This document shows, one piece after another, positions 7,201 through 14,060 of a stretch of DNA of 18,922 nt. The stretch spans positions 1 through 18,922 of the forward strand of contig CAZHRW010000082.1 of assembly GCA_964535025.1 (NCBI GenBank), read 5' to 3'. The first letter of the stretch is position 1. Each line of letters starts with the position of its first letter. This DNA is from JAAYZK01 sp964535025. GTDB lineage: Bacteria; Planctomycetota; Phycisphaerae; SM23-33; FEN-1343. The translations under genes and the position numbers were made by a program. The notes under the pieces were generated by a model. It did not search any database, was not told the origin of the DNA, and saw only the letters and a list, made by a program, of their open reading frames with translations.

Positions 7201-8961
7201 GCGGTCGGCGGGGTCGACGCGGGCGATCAGCAGGTCGTTTTCGCCGGCGATGCCGTTGACGACATCGAGGATGTCCTGGGTGGGGGTGGTTTCGCCGATG
7301 ACGTCCCAGTCCACGCCGGGGGTGGGCTGGTGGCCGGTCATGGCGGTGGGGCGGTTGTCGAGGATGATGAAGGTGATATCCTGGCCGAGCTTGATGGCCT
7401 GGCCGATGGCCAGTTGCCCGGAGTGGAAGAAGGTCGAGTCGCCCATGAAGACGACCTGCTTGTTGGTGATGAACGGGTCGACGCCGCTGCCGGTCCCGGC
7501 GCCGAGGCCCATGCCGGAATAGTCGTGCATCAGCGGCGTGTTCGGCGGGTACATCAGCATGGTGTAGCAGCCGGTGTCGCCGTGGAACATCAGGTCGATC
7601 GTGCCGCGGCCGTGGACGCGGTGCATGTACGCCTCGTCCATGAACGCCTTCTTGATCTCCAGGCACAGGTCGGCCGAGTCGCGGTGCGGGCAGCCCGGGC
7701 AGAAGGTCGGCAGTCGGGGCGGCAGGGGGGCGACGTCGGCGTTGGCGGTGGCGGCGATGGTGCGGACCTCGCGGTCGAGGGCCTGGACCTCGATGCCGGG
7801 CGCCGGCGACCCGATCGTCTTGAGCAGCGGCGCCAGCACGCCGATCACCAGCGACGGGTGCAGCCCGCGGATGGTCGGAAAGCCCGGCAGTCCGGCGGGC
7901 ATGTGCTTGCCCCACAACTCGACCGGCGCGTCGAGGCGGCCCTGCTGGCGGGCGGTGGTCAGCGCCTCGGCGGCCTGCGCTTCGAGGAAGCCGCGGCGCT
8001 CCTCGACGACGACGATCCGCTCGCAGCGGCGCGCCAGGTCGATCATCGCCGCCTCGTCCAGCGGGTACGTCAGGCCGTACTTGAGGATCGGCAGCCGCCC
8101 GTCCAGACCCATCTCCCACAGCGCCTGGCGGAGGTACCCGTAGGCCAGCCCGCTGGTGACGAACCCCACCGGCGCCCGCCCGTCGGCCGGGGCGTTCTCC
8201 AGGCGGTTGAGCCCCAGGTCGCGCGCCGCCGCGATCGCACGGCCGAACCGCTCGGCGAGGTTGGCCTCCTGCCACCACGTCTTGGGCGGGAGGAGGACGA
8301 ACTTGTCCAGGTCGATCGTGGCGGTGTCGAGGGCCTTGCGCTGGTAGACGTTCAGCGTGGGGAACTGGTTGGCGCGGCAGCGGACGGAGCCGCCGCCGTC
8401 GGCGAGGTTATTGGGCAGGATGTACCCGGCGTAGACCTCCGCGGCGGCCGAGAGCTTGAACGCCAGGTTGACGAAGTCCTTGACCTCCTGGGGGTCGGAC
8501 GGCTCGATGACGGGGATGAACAGGTGCTTGGAGATATACCGGCTGTCGGCGGCGACCTGGGTCGAGTCGCACCACGGATCGTCGCCGTAGACGACGACGG
8601 CCCCCCCGTCGCGGTGGGCCCCGGCCAGGGCCCCCAGCGCCAGACCGTCGGCGGCGACGTGGACGCCGACCGACTTGATGCAGATCAGCCCGCGAACGCC
8701 GGCGACCTGCGAGCCGTTGAGCATCGCGGCGGCGAGCGCCTCGTTGTTGTTGATGACCGCGCGGACGCCCTTGGCCTTGAGCAGGTCCTGGATCTGGAAG
8801 ATCGAATCGAAGAACCCGGCGATCGGGCTGCCGGGGTAGCCGCCCAGCAGGTGCACACCCCCCTCGACCTCCAAGCAGCCCTTCAGCAGCAGCTCGTTGC
8901 CGGTAAAGATCTCCCGGCCGTCGGTGGCCAGGAAGCGTGGGTCAACCTTCATCTGCGCCAA
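4234..8961 (-). CDS. Indolepyruvate oxidoreductase (IorA-IorB-DUF6537-like) fused to a GltD-type FAD/NAD(P)H module
   Basis: A 1575-residue fusion. Residues 1-380 are the pyruvate:ferredoxin-oxidoreductase-type N-terminal half, with GGYPGSPIAGFFD (40-52) and the probable TPP-activating E74. CPGCPHR is at 421-427. The TPP/Mg site runs from G507-D508 to N536. Cys 647, 650, 653, 659, 680, 686 and 692 form an atypical Fe-S segment. Residues about 728-920 are the gamma/IorB domain (AGVGGMGIGLATQIL), and 975-1140 resemble DUF6537. Residues 1150-1575 match the glutamate synthase small subunit: Fe-S Cys 1160, 1163, 1168, 1173, 1212, 1216 and 1220; FAD site GSGPAG (1265-1270); second dinucleotide site GGGETGND (1405-1412); FAD closure AGDLAAGPALVVDAI. 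Family members oxidise aryl-pyruvates to acyl-CoA. The fusion predicts electron transfer to or from NAD(P)(H); this is inference. The start is TTG 8961 (GGAG 10 bp upstream) or ATG 8952. Confidence 0.9.
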   Translation of the reverse strand: MAQMKVDPRFLATDGREIFTGNELLLKGCLEVEGGVHLLGGYPGSPIAGFFDSIFQIQDLLKAKGVRAVINNNEALAAAMLNGSQVAGVRGLICIKSVGVHVAADGLALGALAGAHRDGGAVVVYGDDPWCDSTQVAADSRYISKHLFIPVIEPSDPQEVKDFVNLAFKLSAAAEVYAGYILPNNLADGGGSVRCRANQFPTLNVYQRKALDTATIDLDKFVLLPPKTWWQEANLAERFGRAIAAARDLGLNRLENAPADGRAPVGFVTSGLAYGYLRQALWEMGLDGRLPILKYGLTYPLDEAAMIDLARRCERIVVVEERRGFLEAQAAEALTTARQQGRLDAPVELWGKHMPAGLPGFPTIRGLHPSLVIGVLAPLLKTIGSPAPGIEVQALDREVRTIAATANADVAPLPPRLPTFCPGCPHRDSADLCLEIKKAFMDEAYMHRVHGRGTIDLMFHGDTGCYTMLMYPPNTPLMHDYSGMGLGAGTGSGVDPFITNKQVVFMGDSTFFHSGQLAIGQAIKLGQDITFIILDNRPTAMTGHQPTPGVDWDVIGETTPTQDILDVVNGIAGENDLLIARVDPADRAAYRARLESTILAEGVKVLIADKECGITRTRRERRAQREEIREKGYVAAVERMTINPEVCRFCLACSEATGCPGLKHVPTDYGPRMDTDLTHCVNDGACARLGACWSFERLTIRRKAPPRSRVPELGLDDIPEPHKRPHGPTWHACLAGVGGMGIGLATQILVRAGHKEGYHVAFFDKKGLAIRNGGVTSQVTFTTDPQPTTGQIPFGKADLLLGVDVLEAARALDPTGRTRVASPERTAAVINTHKAPTISGIMGREDFDVDALERIIRRHTRADDYLARDISRICETYLGNKIYANIMMLGFAFQTGLIPVSMHAMAWAIKDTIRADFKKNLYAFNMGRKLMETPDLFQGAPVRTGWAETLNERCRWTIRRYLRGKRKAARLRALATSTVAAVERLTDEDKRDLVVRLYDCMRWGGIRYARRYADHVVGVYRGEPSGSDGAATRAVLHTLAGAMLIKDAVFIAEVKTSPEKYARDRRKYDVNPANGDRITYRHLIPVRFRLGRHDVAFQIIARDWMFKLLKRMTVLRRLPGWQRAARAHLAEYEKQLEVLAPAPLAGDYPRAVALLAAPRCMDCLNPTCAETGCPLHSRIPAWIDLAARRRWAEASELLHATNNFPEFTASICPAPCQQACKQRLQGYPVQIRQIEREIIEHAFAGGHVTPRPADHATGKRVAVVGSGPAGLTVAQQLARRGHAVVVYEKDDALGGLLRWGIPDHRLPKTLIDRRLKQLEAEGVAFRTGVEVGRDVPAGELGRQYDAVCLATGAAVAKDLPLPGRRRPGIHFALEYLRQANDRAAGRAVAAETALDARGKTVVVLGGGETGNDCAETALAQGAREVHQWEILPPAAVTTDPTHPPIEPVRRRWSVATRQFDADSGNGRIRLTARGVRWTHSADGPRMTETAEQVEQTADLVLLALGFDTPVPASLADGLGLATDDDGRLVGRDGATSAPDVFTAGDLAAGPALVVDAIATGRKTAEKIDDYLNGRL

Positions 8962-9048
8962 TGGCTTGTCGCTCCGTCGATGCCGTGTTCGATCGGCCCG
9001 GCCGGACCCCGGTCCGCCCCGACCGCCGTAGGCGATGATTCAGCCTGC

Positions 9049-9054
9049 ATTCTA
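9049..9054 (-). promoter_or_regulatory. Possible -10 element (TAGAAT) upstream of the oxidoreductase fusion
   Basis: On the minus strand TAGAAT matches five of six -10 consensus bases and lies about 90 bp before the oxidoreductase start. No good -35 is seen at 16-18 bp. The 203-bp gap between nadK and this gene otherwise holds only GC-rich imperfect hairpins near 9090-9125, which might terminate the upstream operon. Confidence 0.25.
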
Positions 9055-9164
9055 CTGACCGGACGACAACGATTTGAAGAGCATTTTCGCCCCCCGGGGC
9101 CGCGCGGGGCCGTCCGCCCGCGGCGCGTAAGGCAAGTGCAGTGCACGGCGTTGATTACGAAACC

Positions 9165-10013
9165 CTACTCCTCGTGGTGCGGGCTGCGGCCCCAGTGGAG
9201 CTTGGTCATCAGCGTGCGGAAGAAGGGCCGGTCGGGGTTCTGGACGACCAGCAGGTCGGGGTCGTGGGCGGTGACCTCGAGTTGGTCGTTGGCCGACAGG
9301 GGGCAGTGGCGCTGCCCGTCGATGCTGGCGGCGGTGCCGGGATTGCTCCGCAGGGGCGTGACGATCAGCGGGCCGTCGGCGACGGTGACGACGGGGCGGA
9401 TCGACAGGCTGTGAGCGGCGACGGGCGTCATGGCGATCGCCCGCATGCCGGGCATGAGGATCGGCCCGCCGGCCGACAGCGTGTAGCCCGTCGAGCCGCT
9501 CGGCGTGGCGAGGATGAGCCCGTCGCCGTAGAAGGTGCAGACGTCGACGCCGCCGTGGCGGACGTTCAGTTCGATCATGCGGAACGGCTCGCCGGCCTGG
9601 ATGCTGACGTCGTTCATCGCCGGCCCCTCGTAGCAGACCTCGCCGTCGCGGTAGATTCGCACGCGGAGCATCATGCGGGGCAGGGCCGCCAGGCCGTCGC
9701 CGAAAAGGGCCTCGGCGTGGCGGGCGAACTCGTGCGTGGAGAACTCGGTGAGGAAGCCCAACCGGCCCATGTTGACGCCGACGACGGGGATCCGCGAGTC
9801 GGCCAGGCGCCGGGCCGCGCCGAGGAACGTGCCGTCCCCGCCCAGGACGATCGCGATATCGGCCGCTCCGGCGGCGATCGCCTCGGAGGCCCCGGCGTCG
9901 TCGACGGTCACCTCGGCGACCAGCGCGCGGACATGATCGACGAACGCGTCGACCTGTCTGGCCGTGGCGGCGCTCGTCCGGCCGCACAGAATCAGCACAT
10001 GTTTTCCGTTCAT
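9165..10013 (-). CDS. nadK: NAD kinase
   Basis: A 282-residue cytoplasmic enzyme that phosphorylates NAD to NADP using ATP or polyphosphate. The signature GGDG is at 58-61 with catalytic D60. NMGRLGFL (81-88), the N-(D/E) pair as N134-D135 in AMNDVSI, and the glycine-rich TPSGSTGYTLSAGGP (170-184) follow in family order. Length is typical. The start ATG at 10013 has GGGGA about 7 bp upstream. An open frame extends much further upstream but only as a shadow of dxs. The gene follows dxs on the same strand with a 17-bp gap, making it the last member of the ispA-dxs-nadK operon. NADP supply is relevant to the NADPH-dependent DXR step of the same isoprenoid pathway. Confidence 0.96.
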   Translation of the reverse strand: MNGKHVLILCGRTSAATARQVDAFVDHVRALVAEVTVDDAGASEAIAAGAADIAIVLGGDGTFLGAARRLADSRIPVVGVNMGRLGFLTEFSTHEFARHAEALFGDGLAALPRMMLRVRIYRDGEVCYEGPAMNDVSIQAGEPFRMIELNVRHGGVDVCTFYGDGLILATPSGSTGYTLSAGGPILMPGMRAIAMTPVAAHSLSIRPVVTVADGPLIVTPLRSNPGTAASIDGQRHCPLSANDQLEVTAHDPDLLVVQNPDRPFFRTLMTKLHWGRSPHHEE

Positions 10014-10030
10014 CGGCCTGTCCCCGAGAA

Positions 10031-11938
10031 TCAACCGCCCCCGACCCACGACCCGTCCGGCTGCGGCCGCACGGCCAGGGCGTCGCGGGCGGCCTTGGCC
10101 AGCCCGTCGGCGTCGAGGCCGCTCTGGCCGAGCTGCTCGGCCCGCGAGGCGTGGGCGATGAAGCGGTCCGGCAGGCTGCGGAGGATCAGCCGCTCCGTCG
10201 GCAGTCCCGCGCGGTGGGCCGCCTCGAGGACGGCCTCGCCGAACCCGCCGGCGCGGGCGTGGTCCTCGCAGGTGATCACCGGACCGCCGGCGGTCAGCAG
10301 CGTCGCCAGCAGGTCTTCGTCCAGGGGCTTGGCGAACCGGGCGCTGACGACGCCCATCGCCACGCCCTCGCCGGCGAGGCGCTCGGCGGCGTCGCAGGCG
10401 GCGGCGGCCGTCGCGCCGTAGCAGAGGAAGGTCCCGTCGGCGCCGTCGCGGAGCACCCGCCCGCGCCCGCGTTCGAACGGCGGGCAAGGCGTCCCGAGCG
10501 TCGCGGGCACCTGGTCGCGCGGGTAGCGGAGCATCGTCGGGCCGTCCTGGGTGAGGGCGAACCGCAGGGCCGCGTCGAGCTCCTCGGCGTCGGCCGGCGC
10601 CATCAGCGTCATCCCCGGCAGGCCGCGGAACAGGGCGATGTCGAGGAACCCGTGATGGACCGCCCCGTCGCCGCCGACCAGCCCGGCGCGGTCCAGGCAG
10701 AAGACGATCGGCAGGCCCTGCAGGGCCGCCTCCTGGAACACCTGGTCCATCGCCCGCTGCATGAACGTCGAGTAGATCGCCACCACCGGTCGCATCCGGC
10801 CCTTGGCCAGCCCGGCGGCCATGGCGACGGCGTGGGACTCGCTGATGCCCACGTCGTGGTAGCGGTCGGGGAACCGCTCGCGGAATTTCGCCAGGCCGGT
10901 CCCGTCGGGCATCGCCGCGGTGATGGCGCAGATCCGATCGTCGGCCTCGGCCGCCGCCAGCAGCGCGTCGCCGAACGCCGAGGTCCAACTGGGTCGCTCC
11001 GGGCGGTCGAAGACGGCCTTGCCCGACTGGATCGTCCAGCTGGCGGGGCTGTGGAAGGTCGTGGGGTCTTCCACGGCGTACTCGTAGCCGCGGCCCTTGA
11101 CCGTGTGGACGTGCAGCAGCACCGGTGTGTCCAGGTCGGCCACGCGCCGGAGCATGCGGAGCAGGTCGTGCATGTTGTGCCCGTCGACGGGGCCGAAATA
11201 GCGGAAGCCCAGCGCCTCGAACGCCTGCTGGCCGTGCACCGTCGCGCGGAGCCCTTCCCGCAGGTGCCGCAGGGCGTCGCCGATGTTCTGCCCGCCGGGC
11301 AGGCGGCGGAGCATGGAGTCGGCGGCGTTCTTGAGGTCGCGGTAGGCCCGCGTCAGGCGGACCCCGTCGAGGGCGCGGGCCATCGCCCCGGGGGTCACGT
11401 CGATGGCCATCGAGTTGTCGTTGAGCACCACCAGCAGTTGGCGGTCGAGCAGGGCGGCGTTGTTGATGCCCTCCAGCGCCAGGCCGTTGACGATCGACGC
11501 GTCGCCGACGACGGCGACGATCCGGCTGTCGGGGCGACGGGTTCGATCGGCCAGGGCCATGCCCATCGCCGTGGAGATCGCCGTGCCGGCGTGGCCGACC
11601 TTGAACAGGTCGTAGGGGCTCTCGTCAGGGTCGGGGAACCCGCTGAGGCCGCCGGCCTGGCGGAGGGCGTCGAACATCGCCCGCCGTCCGGTGAGCAGCT
11701 TGTGGGCGTAGCACTGGTGGCCGACATCCCACAGCAGCCGGTCCCGCGGGAACTCGAAGACCCGGTGCAGCGCCACCGTCAACTCCGCCACGCCGAGGTT
11801 GCTGGCCAGGTGGCCGCCGCGCCGGCTCACCACGTCGATGATGACGCGGCGCAGCTGGTCGGCCAGCTCGCCCAACCGCTCTTCCGGCACCTCCTTGAGG
11901 TCGGCCGGGTTGTGAATGTAGTCCAGCAGGGTACCCAC
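10031..11938 (-). CDS. dxs: 1-deoxy-D-xylulose-5-phosphate synthase
   Basis: A 635-residue TPP enzyme that condenses pyruvate and glyceraldehyde 3-phosphate, the first step of the MEP isoprenoid pathway. H43 in GGHLASNLG and H74 in DVGHQCYAHK are the conserved active-site histidines. The TPP/Mg motif runs from GDAS (145-148) to N173-D174-N175. The activating Glu is E367 in ISESHAV, and DRAGLVGGDGAVHHG (416-430) is the transketolase-type pyrimidine domain signature. The usual GDG of the TPP motif reads GDA here. The start is a GTG at 11938, one base after the ispA stop (TGA 11942-11940), implying translational coupling; the N-terminus LLDYIHNPADLK aligns with other DXS proteins, supporting this start. 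Length is normal. Confidence 0.95.
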   Translation of the reverse strand: MGTLLDYIHNPADLKEVPEERLGELADQLRRVIIDVVSRRGGHLASNLGVAELTVALHRVFEFPRDRLLWDVGHQCYAHKLLTGRRAMFDALRQAGGLSGFPDPDESPYDLFKVGHAGTAISTAMGMALADRTRRPDSRIVAVVGDASIVNGLALEGINNAALLDRQLLVVLNDNSMAIDVTPGAMARALDGVRLTRAYRDLKNAADSMLRRLPGGQNIGDALRHLREGLRATVHGQQAFEALGFRYFGPVDGHNMHDLLRMLRRVADLDTPVLLHVHTVKGRGYEYAVEDPTTFHSPASWTIQSGKAVFDRPERPSWTSAFGDALLAAAEADDRICAITAAMPDGTGLAKFRERFPDRYHDVGISESHAVAMAAGLAKGRMRPVVAIYSTFMQRAMDQVFQEAALQGLPIVFCLDRAGLVGGDGAVHHGFLDIALFRGLPGMTLMAPADAEELDAALRFALTQDGPTMLRYPRDQVPATLGTPCPPFERGRGRVLRDGADGTFLCYGATAAAACDAAERLAGEGVAMGVVSARFAKPLDEDLLATLLTAGGPVITCEDHARAGGFGEAVLEAAHRAGLPTERLILRSLPDRFIAHASRAEQLGQSGLDADGLAKAARDALAVRPQPDGSWVGGG

Positions 11939-11939
11939 G

Positions 11940-12845
11940 TCAGGTCGTTCTTTCTCTCAGCCTGCCAGCCAGCGCTCGCAGCGGATCGGCCGCGGGGCCG
12001 AACCCGTCGAGGTGGCCGACCGCCTGGTCGGTCAGGTGTCGGATCCGCGCCGTGGTCGCTTCCAGGCCCAGCAGCGCGGGATAGGTGCGTTTGCCCGCCG
12101 CGGCGTCCTTGCCGGCGGTCTTGCCCAACTGTTCGCTGGTCGCCGTGGCGTCCAGCAGGTCGTCGACGGCCTGGAAGGCCAGGCCCACGTCGAAGCCGAA
12201 CGCCCCCAGGGCCTCCCGTTGGGCCGTGTCGGCCCCGCCGCAGCGGGCGCCCATCCGGGCGGCGCCGGCGAACAGGGCCGCGGTCTTGCGGGTGTGGATG
12301 TAGTCCAGCCCCGCCCGGCCGTCCGGCAGCCGGCAGAGGGCCATGTCGGCTACCTGCCCGGCGATCATGCCCGCGGCGCCGGCCCCGGTGCTCAAGTCCC
12401 GCACCAGCTCGACGGCGACCGAAGCGTCCTCCACGCGCTCGGCCAGCAGCGAAAAGGCCTCGGTCAGCAGCGCATCGCCGACGAGGATGGCCATCGCCTC
12501 CCCGTACCGCACGTGCACCGTCGGCCGCCCGCGCCGCAGGTCGTCGTCGTCCATCGCCGGCAGGTCGTCGTGGACGAGGCTGTAGGTGTGCACCAGCTCC
12601 ACCGCGACCGCCGCCGGCAGCGGATCGACCGGCCCGTCACCGTCGGCGCTCACGGCCTTCGCGGCGAGGATGACCATCGCCGGACGGAGGCGCTTGCCCC
12701 CGCCCAGGACGGCATAGCGCATCGCCTCGGCCAGTTCCGCCGGCACCGACGGCCCGGCCGTCCACGCCTCCAGGTGCGTCTCGACGCGGGCGGCGACCTC
12801 CGCCAGCAGACCATCCAGCGTTGCCGAGCTGCCGGCACGCATCAT
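11940..12845 (-). CDS. ispA: Polyprenyl (farnesyl) diphosphate synthase
   Basis: A 301-residue all-helical prenyl chain-elongation enzyme that condenses IPP with allylic diphosphates. From the ATG at 12845, GGGKRLRP begins near residue 48. The first Asp-rich motif reads HDDLPAMDDDDLRRGRPT, with the two-residue insertion typical of bacterial type-II farnesyl diphosphate synthases. The second is FQAVDDLLD, and GKDAAAGKRTYP follows as expected. The residues before the first motif (HTYSLV) match IspA-type enzymes, so C15 product is likely but not proven. The ATG at 12845 has GGAG 6 bp upstream; an in-frame GTG at 12857 is less likely. It is the first gene of the ispA-dxs-nadK operon, an order reminiscent of ispA-dxs clusters in many bacteria. 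Confidence 0.94.
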   Translation of the reverse strand: MMRAGSSATLDGLLAEVAARVETHLEAWTAGPSVPAELAEAMRYAVLGGGKRLRPAMVILAAKAVSADGDGPVDPLPAAVAVELVHTYSLVHDDLPAMDDDDLRRGRPTVHVRYGEAMAILVGDALLTEAFSLLAERVEDASVAVELVRDLSTGAGAAGMIAGQVADMALCRLPDGRAGLDYIHTRKTAALFAGAARMGARCGGADTAQREALGAFGFDVGLAFQAVDDLLDATATSEQLGKTAGKDAAAGKRTYPALLGLEATTARIRHLTDQAVGHLDGFGPAADPLRALAGRLRERTT

Positions 12846-12921
12846 TGGCGACTCCACAGGGTCAGGTGAACGTAACTCGCGATGCCGTCAAGGGTCCGCG
12901 ACATCGCGGCCAACCGAATTG

Positions 12922-12951
12922 ATTCTAGCCACTTGCGGGCGGCCAGGCCAA
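12922..12951 (-). promoter_or_regulatory. Candidate promoter of the ispA-dxs-nadK operon
   Basis: On the minus strand TTGGCC (12951-12946) is followed after 18 bp by TAGAAT (12927-12922), a five-of-six match to the -10 consensus. It lies about 77 bp before the ispA ATG, in the 223-bp divergent gap shared with lpxA. The context GGCTAGAATC is identical to that upstream of the sulfatase gene. Confidence 0.4.
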
Positions 12952-13002
12952 GGGAAATCGACGGACGCGACGATGTCAAGACCGCGGGCGGCCGCTTTCG
13001 CC

Positions 13003-13031
13003 GAGACAGCGGCGACCCACCGCGGTATAGT
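13003..13031 (+). promoter_or_regulatory. Candidate lpxA promoter
   Basis: GAGACA (13003-13008) and TATAGT (13026-13031) are separated by 17 bp, each close to sigma70 consensus. The -10 ends 37 bp before the lpxA GTG, leaving a short leader with the ribosome site GGAG at 13059-13062. Confidence 0.4.
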
Positions 13032-13068
13032 GTGCCGCCTGGACAAGGTTTCTTTTTCGGAGACGGCC

Positions 13069-13890
13069 GTGGCCTGCGAGATTCATCCCACAGCGATCGT
13101 GGCGGAGACGGCCCAGGTGGGCGAGGATGTGCGGATCGGTCCCTACGCCATCGTCGAGAACGACACGCGGCTCGGCGACGGCTGCCGCCTGCACGCCGCC
13201 GCCATCGTCCGCCGGGGGACCCGCCTCGGGCGGCGGAACGTCGTGTATTCCCATGCCGTGCTCGGCGGCGAACCCCAGGACTTCAAGTTCGACGCCACCC
13301 AGCCCTCCCGCGTCGAGATCGGCGACGACAACGTCTTCCGCGAGGGCGTCACGATCAACCGCGCCACGGGCCCCGGCAGCGCCACGGTCATCGGCAACGG
13401 CAACTTCTTCATGACCTGCAGCCACGTCGGCCACAACTCCGTCGTCGGCTCCCACTGCATCATGACCAACGGCAGCGCCCTGGCCGGCCACGTCGAGCTG
13501 GGCGACCGGGCGATCCTCTCGGCCAACGTCGCCATCCACCAGTTCTGCTGGGTCGGCGAGATGGTCATGTCCCGCGGCAACGCCGCCAGCGCGATGCACG
13601 TGCCGCCGTACTGCATGCTCGGCGGCGTGACCGAACTGAACGGGCTCAACAAGATCGGCCTGCGGCGGGCGCCGCACCTGAGCGACCGGGACCGCGCCGA
13701 GATCCGCGAGGCCTACACGCTGCTCTACCGCACGGGGCTGCCCGCCACGAAGGCCCTGGCCGAGATGGACGCCCGCACCGACTGGGGCGAGCCGGCCGGA
13801 CGCTTCCGCGACTTCGTCCGCCGCGTCCTCACCGCCGAACCCCCCTACAATCGGGGGCTGTGCAAGGATGTTACCGCCGGCCGGCGGTAG
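13069..13890 (+). CDS. lpxA: Acyl-ACP:UDP-N-acetylglucosamine O-acyltransferase
   Basis: A 273-residue cytoplasmic enzyme for the first step of lipid A synthesis, transferring a 3-hydroxyacyl chain to UDP-GlcNAc. The N-terminal two thirds are a left-handed beta-helix of hexapeptide repeats, beginning IHPTAIVAETAQVGEDVRIG. Family landmarks include LGGEPQDFKF (65-74), REGVTINRAT (91-100) and CSHVGHNS with H119 and catalytic H122 (E. coli H125 equivalent). AIHQFCWVGEMVM follows, then a helical C-terminus (YTLLYRTGL). The start is GTG 13069 with GGAG 6 bp upstream; the frame stays open to 12919, but that extension lacks family sequence. The gene is not accompanied by lpxD, fabZ or lpxB here, so it is outside the usual lpx cluster. 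It is divergent from ispA and convergent with the sulfatase gene. Confidence 0.94.
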   Translation: MACEIHPTAIVAETAQVGEDVRIGPYAIVENDTRLGDGCRLHAAAIVRRGTRLGRRNVVYSHAVLGGEPQDFKFDATQPSRVEIGDDNVFREGVTINRATGPGSATVIGNGNFFMTCSHVGHNSVVGSHCIMTNGSALAGHVELGDRAILSANVAIHQFCWVGEMVMSRGNAASAMHVPPYCMLGGVTELNGLNKIGLRRAPHLSDRDRAEIREAYTLLYRTGLPATKALAEMDARTDWGEPAGRFRDFVRRVLTAEPPYNRGLCKDVTAGRR

Positions 13891-13920
13891 GTGCGTCCGA
13901 GGTGGAGACGACGGCCCGTC

Positions 13921-14009
13921 AAAAACTCGAAATTCGAAGCACGAACGACGAAACACATTTGAAACGACGAAACGGACAAACGTAAACGGCAAGGCACGGC
14001 AAACGGATA
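13921..14009 (+). repeat. Single-arm copy of the 3990-4180 repeat family
   Basis: CGAAATTCGAAGCACGAA near the left end matches the terminal repeat at 3990-4016, and GACGAAACGGACAAAC followed by TAAACGGCAAG matches 4044-4072 almost exactly. Only one arm is present. It starts about 30 bp after the lpxA stop, in the convergent gap with the sulfatase gene. Confidence 0.7.
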
Positions 14010-14029
14010 CCGGGCTTGCCGTTGCCGTT
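13985..14029. terminator. Bidirectional terminator-like hairpin between lpxA and the sulfatase gene
   Basis: AACGGCAA (13985-13992) pairs with TTGCCGTT (14022-14029), and CGGCAA (13997-14002) pairs with TTGCCG (14016-14021). This gives 14 bp with a 4-nt bulge and a 13-nt loop. No T-tract follows. Its position between convergent genes fits a terminator; it is built from repeat-family sequence. Confidence 0.4.
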
Positions 14030-14060
14030 CCTAAAGCCTACAGCCTAAAGCCTGCCGTTC
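14024..14060 (-). repeat. 7-23-7 mini-repeat overlapping the sulfatase stop codon
   Basis: GCCGTTC (14024-14030) and GCCGTTC (14054-14060) flank 23 bp containing CTAAAGCCT, ACAGCCT and AAAGCCT units. The layout, length and flanks equal those of the copy at 78-114, whose core has C where this one has A at several positions. The sulfatase stop codon (TAG, 14040-14038) and its last residues, about GFRL, are encoded within this element. Confidence 0.65.

Noticed and set aside
4138..9414. A 1758-codon open frame on the plus strand opposite the oxidoreductase fusion
   Set aside because: It is an antisense shadow made possible by the GC-rich codon bias of the minus-strand gene. Its product is low-complexity Gly/Asp/Val/Ala-rich with no motif, while the minus strand encodes intact known domains.
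10151..12673. 840-codon plus-strand frame across dxs and ispA
   Set aside because: Antisense shadow; the two minus-strand genes explain all of it.
12919..13068. N-terminal extension of LpxA
   Set aside because: No LpxA-like sequence occurs before IHPTA, and GTG 13069 has GGAG at ideal spacing plus a promoter candidate within the extension.
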